This document shows positions 7,572 through 14,551 of a stretch of DNA of 64,000 nt, piece by piece; the first letter of the stretch is position 1; each line of letters opens with the position of its first letter. This DNA comes from Ruminococcus flavefaciens FD-1. Lineage in GTDB: Bacteria > Bacillota > Clostridia > Oscillospirales > Ruminococcaceae. The stretch spans positions 62,001 to 126,000 of the forward strand of contig ACOK01000119.1 in NCBI GenBank assembly GCA_000174895.1, given 5' to 3'. The position numbers and the translations under genes were made by a program. The notes under the pieces were generated by a model. It did no database searches and had not been told where the DNA came from. It saw only the letters and a list, made by a program, of their open reading frames with translations.

Positions 7572-8021
7572 TCAACAACATTTTTCCATATACACGAATA
7601 CCAGTTCATCATCAACGGGTTTTCGGTCAAAGATTTTATATCCAACTTTTTCATACAGCCGTATATTATCAACGCTTCTGGTACTTGTAAAAAGCTCATA
7701 ACGCTTGTCTGGGTAGCAGCTTTCTATCTCTGAGAGAAGTTTTGTGCCATATCCCTTGCATCTGTGATCGGGGTGAACCATCAGTTTTCCGATATATACT
7801 GTTCCGTTCTTTTCAGTAGCACGGACTGAGCCGATGATTGCACCATTTTCATCTGTCAATTTCAATATGATACCATTATTGAACTCCTCAATGACCTCAT
7901 CTAAGGTCTGCTTCAACGGAGGAATATCTTTGCAGCCAAACAGTTCAGCTTCACTCTGGTAAGCGAGATACTGCAAAGTAAGTATTTCCTGTAAATCTTT
8001 ATATTCAGCTTTCACTATCAT
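7572..8021 (-). CDS. GNAT family N-acetyltransferase
   Basis: A 149-aa single-domain GNAT. The CoA-binding loop HRCKGYGTKLLSEIE (about residues 86-100) follows VYIGKLMVHPD, and NIRLYEKVGYKIFD near residues 121-134 is the C-terminal motif. It shares an operon with the SRAP and DUF3267-like genes (gaps of 17 and 38 bp). The acceptor is unknown, and it is not a close copy of the GNATs at 586 or 27845. Confidence 0.85.
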   Translation of the reverse strand: MIVKAEYKDLQEILTLQYLAYQSEAELFGCKDIPPLKQTLDEVIEEFNNGIILKLTDENGAIIGSVRATEKNGTVYIGKLMVHPDHRCKGYGTKLLSEIESCYPDKRYELFTSTRSVDNIRLYEKVGYKIFDRKPVDDELVFVYMEKCC

Positions 8022-8038
8022 ATATTGTTCACCTTAAA

Positions 8039-8725
8039 TCATATCTGCATAAACTCCGGCTTCGGCTCAGGATAGTCAACCGCTTTCTCCATGACCATAT
8101 TCGTCAGAGCCTTCTTCACAATACTGCGAGGATCACCGTCAGGGCGCACCCATTCACGCAAGCTGTCTTTGCCGAGGATAAGTGGCATTCGGTCATGGAT
8201 AGAGCTTACGGGTTCGACCGATTCCCTTGTTATGACGGCGAACATCGGTATCTGGACACCTCTATGCTCCTCAAAGCGGTATAATCCTGCGAGGTATGTG
8301 ATCTCAGCCCCTTCCGGCTGTATCGCATACTTTTCTTTTTTGATGTTCCGCTGTTGATTTGCGTTACAATAGCCGACCTCAGAGGGCGGTATGCCCCATT
8401 CGTAGTACCACGATGCCGGAATTACGCACCGCCGCCTGAACCAAGAGTCTTTCCATACGGGCTTCTGATCCGCTGTTTCGATACGGCAGTTGATAAGCGG
8501 TTTTGATGATTGTTCGACCGTGAAGCCCCAAATCATCGGAAATACAGCCATATTGCCTTGCTTATTCGGAGCGAACACCGCTGCCATATCAGTAGGACGG
8601 ATATTGCCCGACATTTCTGCCGAACGTGACATAGTGTTCCTGATCGTATCCGCAAGCGGTAGCTGCTGTGCCTTTGTGATGATCGGTGACAGCGAGGATT
8701 TTTCAGCATAGAACCAAGTACACAT
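8039..8725 (-). CDS. SRAP-domain protein (YedK/HMCES family)
   Basis: SRAP proteins crosslink to abasic sites in single-stranded DNA through Cys2. Here the protein opens M-C-T-W-F, keeping Cys2 although the usual MCGRY is altered. RRRCVIPASWYYEWG (about residues 92-106) provides the conserved Glu, and SIHDRMPLIL (about 177-186) the conserved His. At 228 aa it is family-typical. It sits between HXXEE and GNAT genes in a leftward operon just upstream of the Y-family polymerase operon, consistent with a DNA-damage island. Confident on family; DNA repair is known for the family, not shown here. Confidence 0.88.
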   Translation of the reverse strand: MCTWFYAEKSSLSPIITKAQQLPLADTIRNTMSRSAEMSGNIRPTDMAAVFAPNKQGNMAVFPMIWGFTVEQSSKPLINCRIETADQKPVWKDSWFRRRCVIPASWYYEWGIPPSEVGYCNANQQRNIKKEKYAIQPEGAEITYLAGLYRFEEHRGVQIPMFAVITRESVEPVSSIHDRMPLILGKDSLREWVRPDGDPRSIVKKALTNMVMEKAVDYPEPKPEFMQI

Positions 8726-8741
8726 GGCGTCCCCCCTTATA

Positions 8742-9260
8742 TCATGATTCTATTTTGCCGCTAAGTTTTTGACCATATTTGTGCATAAGACTATGGGCAA
8801 ATTTTAGATTTATGATCATTCCGATGATAGCAACAGGTATCAGAATGACAGTCACCAAGTCAATGTTGATGATACTCAATGATTTAATAATGATTATTAC
8901 ACTCGGTGGTAAGCAAATAAGGCTTGTTATCAGTGAAGGGATATACTTTCTGATATAAATGCTCTGTCCGATATGCACAAGAAAATGTGCCGTCAAAGAG
9001 ATCATAAGACCAAGCCACAGTGCGTTCAGCACTTTACACGGAAAGAAAAACGCCAATAAGCTAATACCAAAGAACGGGATAAACTCCTCATACACAGCCA
9101 AAGCAAATCCTTCAGTCGAGAAATCTTTGTATGCCGCAGTTATCATAGGAAAGCGCTCAAAAAGTTGTTTGTTATTTCTGAAAAAGTAACCAAACCCGAT
9201 TATTTCCTCCATATCATGAAAAATAAAGAGTATGGGCAGCAATAAAATATAGTCCTTCAT
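8742..9260 (-). CDS. HXXEE-domain membrane protein
   Basis: A polytopic membrane protein of 172 aa. The N-terminal IFHDMEEIIGF carries the HxxEE motif, and further conserved positions include HFLVHIGQSIYIRKY (about 95-110). Hydrophobic segments lie at about 5-17, 55-80, 108-130 and 133-155. I use the ATG at 9258-9260, which has AGG 8 nt before it, rather than a GTG three codons upstream. It starts 10 bp after the HEAT-repeat gene stop. The biochemical function of the family is unknown. Confidence 0.7.
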   Translation of the reverse strand: MKDYILLLPILFIFHDMEEIIGFGYFFRNNKQLFERFPMITAAYKDFSTEGFALAVYEEFIPFFGISLLAFFFPCKVLNALWLGLMISLTAHFLVHIGQSIYIRKYIPSLITSLICLPPSVIIIIKSLSIINIDLVTVILIPVAIIGMIINLKFAHSLMHKYGQKLSGKIES

Positions 9261-9269
9261 AAAATTCAC

Positions 9270-9875
9270 CTATTTCGATGTAGCCGCCTTGATAGCACCC
9301 AAGCAATGAATCCTCACAACACGGTTATCATCAGTCTCAGATATGCGTTGCAGCGTTTCAAGGTATGACTGAACAAACTCCGCTCTGCGCTTGCCGAGAA
9401 CACGGAATATCTCAGGGGCTTCCATTCTTACCTTATCGTCCGTATCGTGAAGAAGTTTCTCAAATATGGGCATATAGTTCTCATAGATGTCTGGCGTATT
9501 TGTTGCTATATTCTCAGATGCCCATATAAAGCTCAGTCTGACCTTTGCATCTTCATCATTGGCGAAACGGAACAGGCTCGACCAATACTGTTCTATCACA
9601 TGGTAGTCGCCCCGTCCGATCCTTCCGAGGGCATTGACCGCACGTTCACGCAGGAGCGATACCTTGCTGTCCAAGAATGAAGCAATAACAGGAGCATCAG
9701 CTTTTACCGACTGCGGATAAGCAAGCCCCATTTCACCAATCAGCCAAAGTGCCTTAGCCTGTATTTTCACGGACTCATGAGAAAGCAGAGATGCAACATA
9801 GGGTATGCTTTCTTCCCATCGTTCCTTGTCCTTTGTTAGTATTCCGAGTTCTTTATAGAGTTCTGTTTCGTTCAA
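9270..9875 (-). CDS. HEAT-repeat protein
   Basis: A 201-aa alpha-solenoid built from about five repeats of 35-40 residues, visible as recurring motifs such as ALWLIGEMGLAYPQS, AVNALGRIGRGDY, SFIWASENIA and APEIFRVLGKRRA. The layout resembles bacterial HEAT/DNA-alkylation-repair-like scaffolds, but no DNA glycosylase residues are identifiable. It is the first gene after the promoter at 9928-9956. A protein-binding or DNA-binding scaffold is the likely role. Confidence 0.7.
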   Translation of the reverse strand: MNETELYKELGILTKDKERWEESIPYVASLLSHESVKIQAKALWLIGEMGLAYPQSVKADAPVIASFLDSKVSLLRERAVNALGRIGRGDYHVIEQYWSSLFRFANDEDAKVRLSFIWASENIATNTPDIYENYMPIFEKLLHDTDDKVRMEAPEIFRVLGKRRAEFVQSYLETLQRISETDDNRVVRIHCLGAIKAATSK

Positions 9876-9927
9876 TTAAATACCACTTCCTGACTTCGTA
9901 TAGTAGCGAATATTGTTTACACTACCA

Positions 9928-9956
9928 ATTATACCACAATCAGCCCTGCTTTTCAA
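9928..9956 (-). promoter_or_regulatory. Promoter of the HEAT-HXXEE-SRAP-GNAT-DUF3267 operon
   Basis: On the minus strand TTGAAA (9951-9956) and TATAAT (9928-9933) are 17 bp apart, about 50 bp upstream of the HEAT-repeat gene. Confidence 0.7.
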
Positions 9957-9966
9957 TCCAGTATAT

Positions 9967-10006
9967 GAAAAAACGGGAGCAACCCTGAGCGAGAGTCGCA
10001 CCCTTT
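9967..10006 (-). terminator. Probable terminator of the DUF6465 gene
   Basis: Read leftward, GGGTGCGACTC and GGGTTGCTCCC pair imperfectly and are followed by GTTTTTTC, about 15 bp after the stop at 10021. Confidence 0.55.
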
Positions 10007-10020
10007 ACAATATCGTCAAA

Positions 10021-10452
10021 TCAAAGCTCGATCTTATCGGAGAAATCGCCGTTGATAACGTAGTAAACTGCCTTATCTTCCGGCTTTATGTAAAACTCGA
10101 TAGTCTTGACCTTGCCCTTGAATTTGCTCTTATAATCGGCTTCAACTGCTTTTTTGATCTCAGCAAAATCATATTCATCGCCACCGAACTGGACTTTGAC
10201 TGTCTCAACAGGAGCAGTCGTTCTTGTGGTCTTAGCTGCGGCCTTTGTAGTGGTCTTAGCCGTAGTTTTCTTCTCAGCAGCTTTCGCAGGAGTCTTGGTA
10301 GCTGTTTTCTTAGCAGGAGCTTTCTTTGCGGCAGGCTTCTTTGCAGGCTTTTCAGCCGGAGCTTCCTGGGCAGTCTCCTTGACAGCTTCGGTCACGACCT
10401 CTGCCTTGACTTCGGCAACAGGTGCAGTTTCAGTTTTCTTCTTTCTTGGCAT
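10021..10452 (-). CDS. DUF6465-like protein with histone-H1-like Lys/Ala/Pro tail
   Basis: The product (143 aa) starts MPRKKKTETAP and has a long low-complexity segment of KKAPAKK and TPAKAAEKK type (residues about 40-85), resembling histone-H1-like nucleoid proteins. A folded C-terminal domain of about 55 residues (VQFGGDEYDFAEIKKAVEAD, later IEFYIKPEDKAVYYVING) matches DUF6465. It has its own consensus promoter (10484-10512) and a GGAGG ribosome site, so it is an independent gene even though the SLOG frame upstream runs into it without a stop. DNA or polyanion binding is inferred from composition. Confidence 0.7.
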   Translation of the reverse strand: MPRKKKTETAPVAEVKAEVVTEAVKETAQEAPAEKPAKKPAAKKAPAKKTATKTPAKAAEKKTTAKTTTKAAAKTTRTTAPVETVKVQFGGDEYDFAEIKKAVEADYKSKFKGKVKTIEFYIKPEDKAVYYVINGDFSDKIEL

Positions 10453-11028
10453 TGTGGATACCTCCGATCTATTAGATAATTTTATTATAACGCTATTTGA
10501 GCCATCTGTCAACCCACCAACAGGCGATATTACGCTGTTTGAAGCGGATCCAAACAGATTGATGACCTCTATGCCTTTCTTCTGAGCCATACGCACCGTC
10601 TGTCCTGTTCCGCTGCGGTAGTGTTTGGGATTCCAGTAGCAGATACAGTAATCAGATGCAAGCTCCACAAGACGGGCATTTCTGATCCTCATTGCGTTTT
10701 TATCTAAATGATCCGAGGTGAACTCTTTGGTATCGGCAAGTGAGGCGATACACTTGTGTTCCTCTTTCTGTGCTTCATTCCAGTTCGCAGACTGTTCCTC
10801 AAATGGACAAGGCAATACAAGGTGCAGTTTGATCTCTGGATAGTTCTCTCGCAGTTTCAGAACGGTCAGGGCAGCAAGAGCGTCCCAGCCCACAGCTCCG
10901 CCCGTGTAAAAGTCCGTGACCTTTTGCTCTGTCACTAAGCGTTCAAGCAAAGTATAGAGTCGAGCTGAGAGCTTTTCCTTATCCTCAGCTATGGTTCTGT
11001 GTCCTGTAAAGCATACTGATTTCTTCAT
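10021..11028 (-). CDS. SLOG-family protein with its frame open into DUF6465
   Basis: The N-terminal about 165 residues form a SLOG/DUF1273 (YpsA-like) Rossmann domain: KKSVCFTGHRTI at the start, DFYTGGAVGWDALAA at about 40-54, LHLVLPCPF at about 70, CICYWNPKHYRSGTGQTVRMA at about 125-146. SLOG proteins bind nucleotide-derived ligands, and several act in stress or conflict systems. The frame does not stop after the Rossmann domain. It continues through about 32 residues encoded by the DUF6465 promoter/leader and then reads the whole DUF6465 protein, giving 335 aa. Either a stop has been lost or a true two-domain form is made alongside the short one. Confidence 0.7.
   Translation of the reverse strand: MKKSVCFTGHRTIAEDKEKLSARLYTLLERLVTEQKVTDFYTGGAVGWDALAALTVLKLRENYPEIKLHLVLPCPFEEQSANWNEAQKEEHKCIASLADTKEFTSDHLDKNAMRIRNARLVELASDYCICYWNPKHYRSGTGQTVRMAQKKGIEVINLFGSASNSVISPVGGLTDGSNSVIIKLSNRSEVSTMPRKKKTETAPVAEVKAEVVTEAVKETAQEAPAEKPAKKPAAKKAPAKKTATKTPAKAAEKKTTAKTTTKAAAKTTRTTAPVETVKVQFGGDEYDFAEIKKAVEADYKSKFKGKVKTIEFYIKPEDKAVYYVINGDFSDKIEL
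10484..10512 (-). promoter_or_regulatory. Perfect-consensus promoter for the DUF6465-like gene
   Basis: TTGACA (10507-10512), a 17-bp spacer and TATAAT (10484-10489) on the minus strand, 31 bp upstream of the ATG. Both hexamers and the spacing match the sigma-70 consensus exactly, even though the site lies inside the open frame of the upstream SLOG gene. Confidence 0.85.
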
Positions 11029-11051
11029 AGTGCAACACCTCCACTCCTTCT

Positions 11052-11127
11052 ATTATACTATATCGGAATAAATAAGTAAATAGTTCGGGGCTTATGAATT
11101 ATAAAATCCGAACGAAAGCATTATAAT
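11052..11127. promoter_or_regulatory. Divergent promoter region with an inverted repeat
   Basis: Leftward TTTACT-17-TATAAT (-10 at 11052-11057) serves the SLOG gene, and a rightward TATAAT at 11122-11127 serves the XRE gene. Between them GTTCGG (11083-11088) and CCGAAC (near 11107-11112) form an inverted repeat, a candidate operator for the XRE protein. The rightward -35 is weak, in keeping with regulated expression. Operator function is inferred. Confidence 0.5.
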
Positions 11128-11161
11128 AATAGTAAGGACACGGCAAAGGAGATTCGGAGAA

Positions 11162-11470
11162 ATGGAGTACGGAACAAGGTTAAGAGAGATACGCAAGGCA
11201 AAGGGCTTTAGTATGTATAAACTTCACAAGGAGTCCGGCTTGTCTCAGGGGCATATCAGCGACTTGGAAAAGTGCATCAATCAGCCCACGATCGAGACAC
11301 TTCAAAAGCTGCTTACGCCTATGGGCGTTACCCTTGCCGAGTTTTTCAACGAGGACGGAGAGGTTTCTATCCTTACTGATACAGAGAAAGAGCTTGTGGC
11401 AGGATTCAGAACACTTCCCGAAGATAAAGCAGACCTTGCCTTACAGATGATAAAGGCTTTGAACAGATAA
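11162..11470 (+). CDS. XRE-family transcriptional regulator
   Basis: A 102-aa protein with an N-terminal Cro/C1-type helix-turn-helix: TRLREIRKAKGFSMYKLHKE (residues 5-24), SGLSQGHISDLEKCINQPTI (25-44), then the fourth helix. The C-terminal 35 residues (LVAGFRTLPEDKADLALQMIK) are a short oligomerisation-like tail. It is read divergently from the SLOG gene and followed by a strong terminator. Autoregulation through the GTTCGG inverted repeat is plausible. Confidence 0.85.
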   Translation: MEYGTRLREIRKAKGFSMYKLHKESGLSQGHISDLEKCINQPTIETLQKLLTPMGVTLAEFFNEDGEVSILTDTEKELVAGFRTLPEDKADLALQMIKALNR

Positions 11471-11476
11471 TGACGG

Positions 11477-11506
11477 AAAACGCTGGCTTCGTGCCAGCGT
11501 TTTTGT
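11477..11506 (+). terminator. Rho-independent terminator
   Basis: AACGCTGGC / GCCAGCGTT with a TTCGT loop followed by TTTTG, just after the XRE gene. Confidence 0.85.
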
Positions 11507-11514
11507 TTTAGCGG

Positions 11515-11541
11515 AACTTTGAATCCAGTGGGTTCAAAGTC
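11515..11541. repeat. Dispersed palindrome, copy 3
   Basis: ACTTTGAA / TTCAAAGT around TCCAGTGGG, between the XRE terminator and the hsd promoter. Confidence 0.8.
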
Positions 11542-11621
11542 GGGATAATTTATATATCACAGGTTGTTCTCAGCGGTCATCTTCTGATTGATGAAAATTT
11601 CAAAATTTCGTCTAATTCCAC

Positions 11622-11650
11622 TTGAATTTTTGACGGAATTATGGTATAAT
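11622..11650 (+). promoter_or_regulatory. Promoter of the hsdMSR operon
   Basis: TTGAAT (11622-11627), a 17-bp spacer and TATAAT (11645-11650), followed by an AGGAGG ribosome site before the hsdM ATG at 11715. Confidence 0.7.
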
Positions 11651-11714
11651 TATCTATGTATATCACTCACGCTGTACCTGAGTAAGAGTGAACTGAAAAC
11701 AGGAGGAAACCATA

Positions 11715-13319
11715 ATGGCTGCAAATGAAAACAGTAAAGACCTTTTGAGCGTTCTTTGGGCTGGTGCGGATATTCTGCGCGGTAAAATGGACGCTAATGA
11801 ATATAAGAACTATCTTCTCGGAATCGTATTCTACAAGTATCTGTCAGATACATTTCTGACACACGTTTATGACCTTCTCAATAACGAAAAGCCCGAATCT
11901 ATGGCAGAAGCACAGGCAGCATACGAAGAAGTTTACAGCACCGAAGATGCAGAGGAACTTTTGGAGGACATCAAGGAGAGCTACCACTATACTATCGAGC
12001 CTGAGCTTACATACACAAAACTTGCAGAGGCGGCAAGCAAGAACGCTTTTCAGCGTGAAATGCTCAAAAAGGCATTCAATCATGTGGAGCAGTCCGATCC
12101 TATCTTTGCAAATCTGTTCGCTGATGTTGACCTCTACTCCACAAGACTTGGCTCCGGTGAGCAGAAGCAGTCTGCTACCGTTGCAGAGGTAGTCAAGAAG
12201 ATCAATGAAGCCGACCTGCTGAACCATGAGGGCGATGTTCTCGGTGATGCTTACGAATACCTTATCGGTCAGTTTGCAAGTGAAACAGGAAAGAAAGCCG
12301 GAGAATTCTATACACCGCAGGCAGTTTCACAGATCCTTACCCGTGTAGCTATTCAGGGACAGGAGGACAAGCAGGGACTTCTGGTATACGATGCCGCTAT
12401 GGGATCGGGTTCTCTGCTTCTGAACGCAAGAAAGTTCTCACACAAGCCCGACTATATCCGCTATTTCGGTCAGGAACTCAGCACGACCACATACAACCTC
12501 GCCCGAATGAATATGTTCCTGCACGGAGTTGATCCCGAAAATCAGACGCTCCGTAATGCTGATACGCTCGATGCGGACTGGCCCACTGACGAAGAAACGG
12601 ATTTCGATATGGTGCTGATGAATCCTCCATACTCCGCAAAGTGGTCTGCGGCACAGGGATTCCTGAATGACAGCCGTTTCTCCGACTATGGTGTGCTTGC
12701 ACCGAAGTCCAAAGCAGACTACGCATTTCTGCTTCACGGCTTCTATCATCTGAAAAATACAGGTACTATGGCTATTATTCTGCCCCACGGCGTTCTGTTC
12801 CGTGGTGCTGCTGAGGGCAAGATCAGGCAGAAGCTCATTGACAGCGGTGCTATTTATGCCGTTATCGGTCTGCCTGCAAACCTGTTCTATAACACTTCTA
12901 TCCCGACAACAATCATTGCTCTGAAGAAGAACCGTGACGGGCGTGATATTCTCTTTATTGATGCTTCGCAGCAGTTTGTTAAGGGCAAGAAGCAGAACTC
13001 CATGAGTCCTGAGAATATTGACCATATCATCGAGCTTTACACAGCCCGTCAGGACGTGGAGAAAGAAGCGCACCTTGCGACTTATGAGGAAATCAAGGCG
13101 AACGACTACAACCTCAATATCCCTCGTTACGTCGATACTTTTGAGCAGGAAGAACAGATCAGCCTGAGCGACCTGGCAAGCGAGTTTTCCGACATTTCCG
13201 CAGAAATGGACACAGCAGCTACCGACCTTATCACACAAATGGGTGAGCTGACCGCTGCCGATGCTGATACGAAAAACGAACTTGCCGATCTGATGAAGGT
13301 ATTGGAGGGCATATTATGA
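11715..13319 (+). CDS. hsdM: Type I restriction-modification methyltransferase subunit
   Basis: M subunit of a type I R-M complex: adenine-N6 methylation with SAM, guided by HsdS. The 534-aa protein has the N-terminal HsdM helical domain (residues about 5-140), SAM-binding motif I as YDAAMGSGSLLLNA (about 225-238), and catalytic motif IV NPPYSAKW (about 304-311). The C-terminus is helical for HsdS contact. AGGAGG precedes the ATG. Its TGA overlaps the hsdS ATG (ATGA, 13316-13319), giving tight coupling. Length and motifs are intact. Confidence 0.95.
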   Translation: MAANENSKDLLSVLWAGADILRGKMDANEYKNYLLGIVFYKYLSDTFLTHVYDLLNNEKPESMAEAQAAYEEVYSTEDAEELLEDIKESYHYTIEPELTYTKLAEAASKNAFQREMLKKAFNHVEQSDPIFANLFADVDLYSTRLGSGEQKQSATVAEVVKKINEADLLNHEGDVLGDAYEYLIGQFASETGKKAGEFYTPQAVSQILTRVAIQGQEDKQGLLVYDAAMGSGSLLLNARKFSHKPDYIRYFGQELSTTTYNLARMNMFLHGVDPENQTLRNADTLDADWPTDEETDFDMVLMNPPYSAKWSAAQGFLNDSRFSDYGVLAPKSKADYAFLLHGFYHLKNTGTMAIILPHGVLFRGAAEGKIRQKLIDSGAIYAVIGLPANLFYNTSIPTTIIALKKNRDGRDILFIDASQQFVKGKKQNSMSPENIDHIIELYTARQDVEKEAHLATYEEIKANDYNLNIPRYVDTFEQEEQISLSDLASEFSDISAEMDTAATDLITQMGELTAADADTKNELADLMKVLEGIL

Positions 13320-14536
13320 GCAATACACCACAGATCAGATTTGCCGGATTTACCGATGCTTGGGAACAGCGTAAGTTCAGTGATTTCACTTTTGCAGCAG
13401 GAGAACGGAATAAAGATGACCTTGATTTAGAGCCATTTGCCATTACAAATAATCAGGGGTTTATCGCTCAAAGTGAAGCTCATGATGACTTTGGCTACAT
13501 GAAAGATGTTGACCGAAATATGTATATTGTAGTAAAGCCAAACTCATTTGCCTACAATCCCGCAAGAATAAATGTCGGCTCTTTGGGATACTACGAAGGT
13601 GCAGAAAACGTCATAGTTTCGTCACTTTACGAGGTTTTCCAGACTGCTGAATATGTTGACGATAAGTTCCTGAAACATTGGTTTAAGACTAAGGCATTTC
13701 AGGATTGGATAGAGCGTTTACAAGAAGGCAGTGTCCGTCTTTACTTCTATTATGACAAGTTATGCGAGTGCATAATGAATATGCCGTCCGTGGAAGAACA
13801 GAGGAGAATCGGAGCATACCTCGACAAGATAGATAACCTTATCACCCTTCATCAGCGTAAGTGTGACGCTTTGCAGAAATTCAAGAAATCTATGCTTCAA
13901 AAAATGTTCCCGCAAAATGGTGAGAGTGTTCCGGAAATCAGATTCGCCGGATTTACCGATGCTTGGGAACAGCGTAAGCTGGGTGAGATTTATCGAGACA
14001 TTGGGAATGCCTTTGTAGGAACAGCTACACCATACTATGTTGATAAAGGGCATTTCTATCTTGAGTCCAACAATATTAAAGATGGACAGATAAATCATAA
14101 TACAGAGATATTTATAAATGATGAGTTTTATGAAAAGCAAAAAGACAAATGGTTGCATACAGGTGATATGGTTATGGTGCAGTCTGGTCATGTTGGTCAT
14201 GCTGCGGTAATTCCAGAAAAACTGAATAATTCAGCTGCTCACGCCTTAATCATGTTCAGAAATCCAAAGATGATAATAAATCCTTATTTTTTGAATTATC
14301 AATATCAAACTATTAAAGCAAAAAAGAAAATTGAAAACATAACTACTGGTAATACTATCAAGCATATTCTTGCATCTAATATGCAGAGTTTTGTTGTTGA
14401 CGTTCCGAATATTGATGAACAAGAACTAATCGGGGCATTTTTCTCAAACCTCGATTCCCTTATCACCATTCATCAGCGTAAGTTAGAAACGCTCCAAAAA
14501 ATGAAGAAATCTCTGCTCCAAAAGATGTTTGTATAA
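13316..14536 (+). CDS. hsdS: Type I R-M specificity subunit (expressed copy)
   Basis: The 406-aa protein has two target-recognition domains. TRD-A begins after FAGFTDAWEQRKF (residues about 9-21) and ends at the first conserved helix with NLITLHQRKCDALQKFKK (about 178-195). TRD-B begins after a second FAGFTDAWEQRKL (about 208-220) and ends with SLITIHQRKLETLQKMKK. The DNA encoding the WEQRK boundary (13361-13375, 13964-13978) and the LITLHQR helix (13837-13861, 14458-14482) recurs around the silent cassettes after hsdR, so this gene is the likely acceptor of shuffled TRDs. It lies between hsdM and hsdR with a 15-bp gap to hsdR. Confidence 0.93.
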   Translation: MSNTPQIRFAGFTDAWEQRKFSDFTFAAGERNKDDLDLEPFAITNNQGFIAQSEAHDDFGYMKDVDRNMYIVVKPNSFAYNPARINVGSLGYYEGAENVIVSSLYEVFQTAEYVDDKFLKHWFKTKAFQDWIERLQEGSVRLYFYYDKLCECIMNMPSVEEQRRIGAYLDKIDNLITLHQRKCDALQKFKKSMLQKMFPQNGESVPEIRFAGFTDAWEQRKLGEIYRDIGNAFVGTATPYYVDKGHFYLESNNIKDGQINHNTEIFINDEFYEKQKDKWLHTGDMVMVQSGHVGHAAVIPEKLNNSAAHALIMFRNPKMIINPYFLNYQYQTIKAKKKIENITTGNTIKHILASNMQSFVVDVPNIDEQELIGAFFSNLDSLITIHQRKLETLQKMKKSLLQKMFV

Positions 14537-14551
14537 AGGCGGTGAATACCT

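Noticed and set aside
9913-10479. Plus-strand ORF rich in Ser/Leu/Phe repeats
   Set aside because: It is the complement of the Lys/Ala/Pro-rich DUF6465 gene, which has a perfect promoter and ribosome site; the repeat look is an antisense shadow.
11083-11112. GTTCGG...CCGAAC read as a LexA box
   Set aside because: The Gram-positive LexA box is CGAAC-4nt-GTTCG; here the arms are in the opposite order and 18 bp apart. Better taken as a candidate XRE operator.
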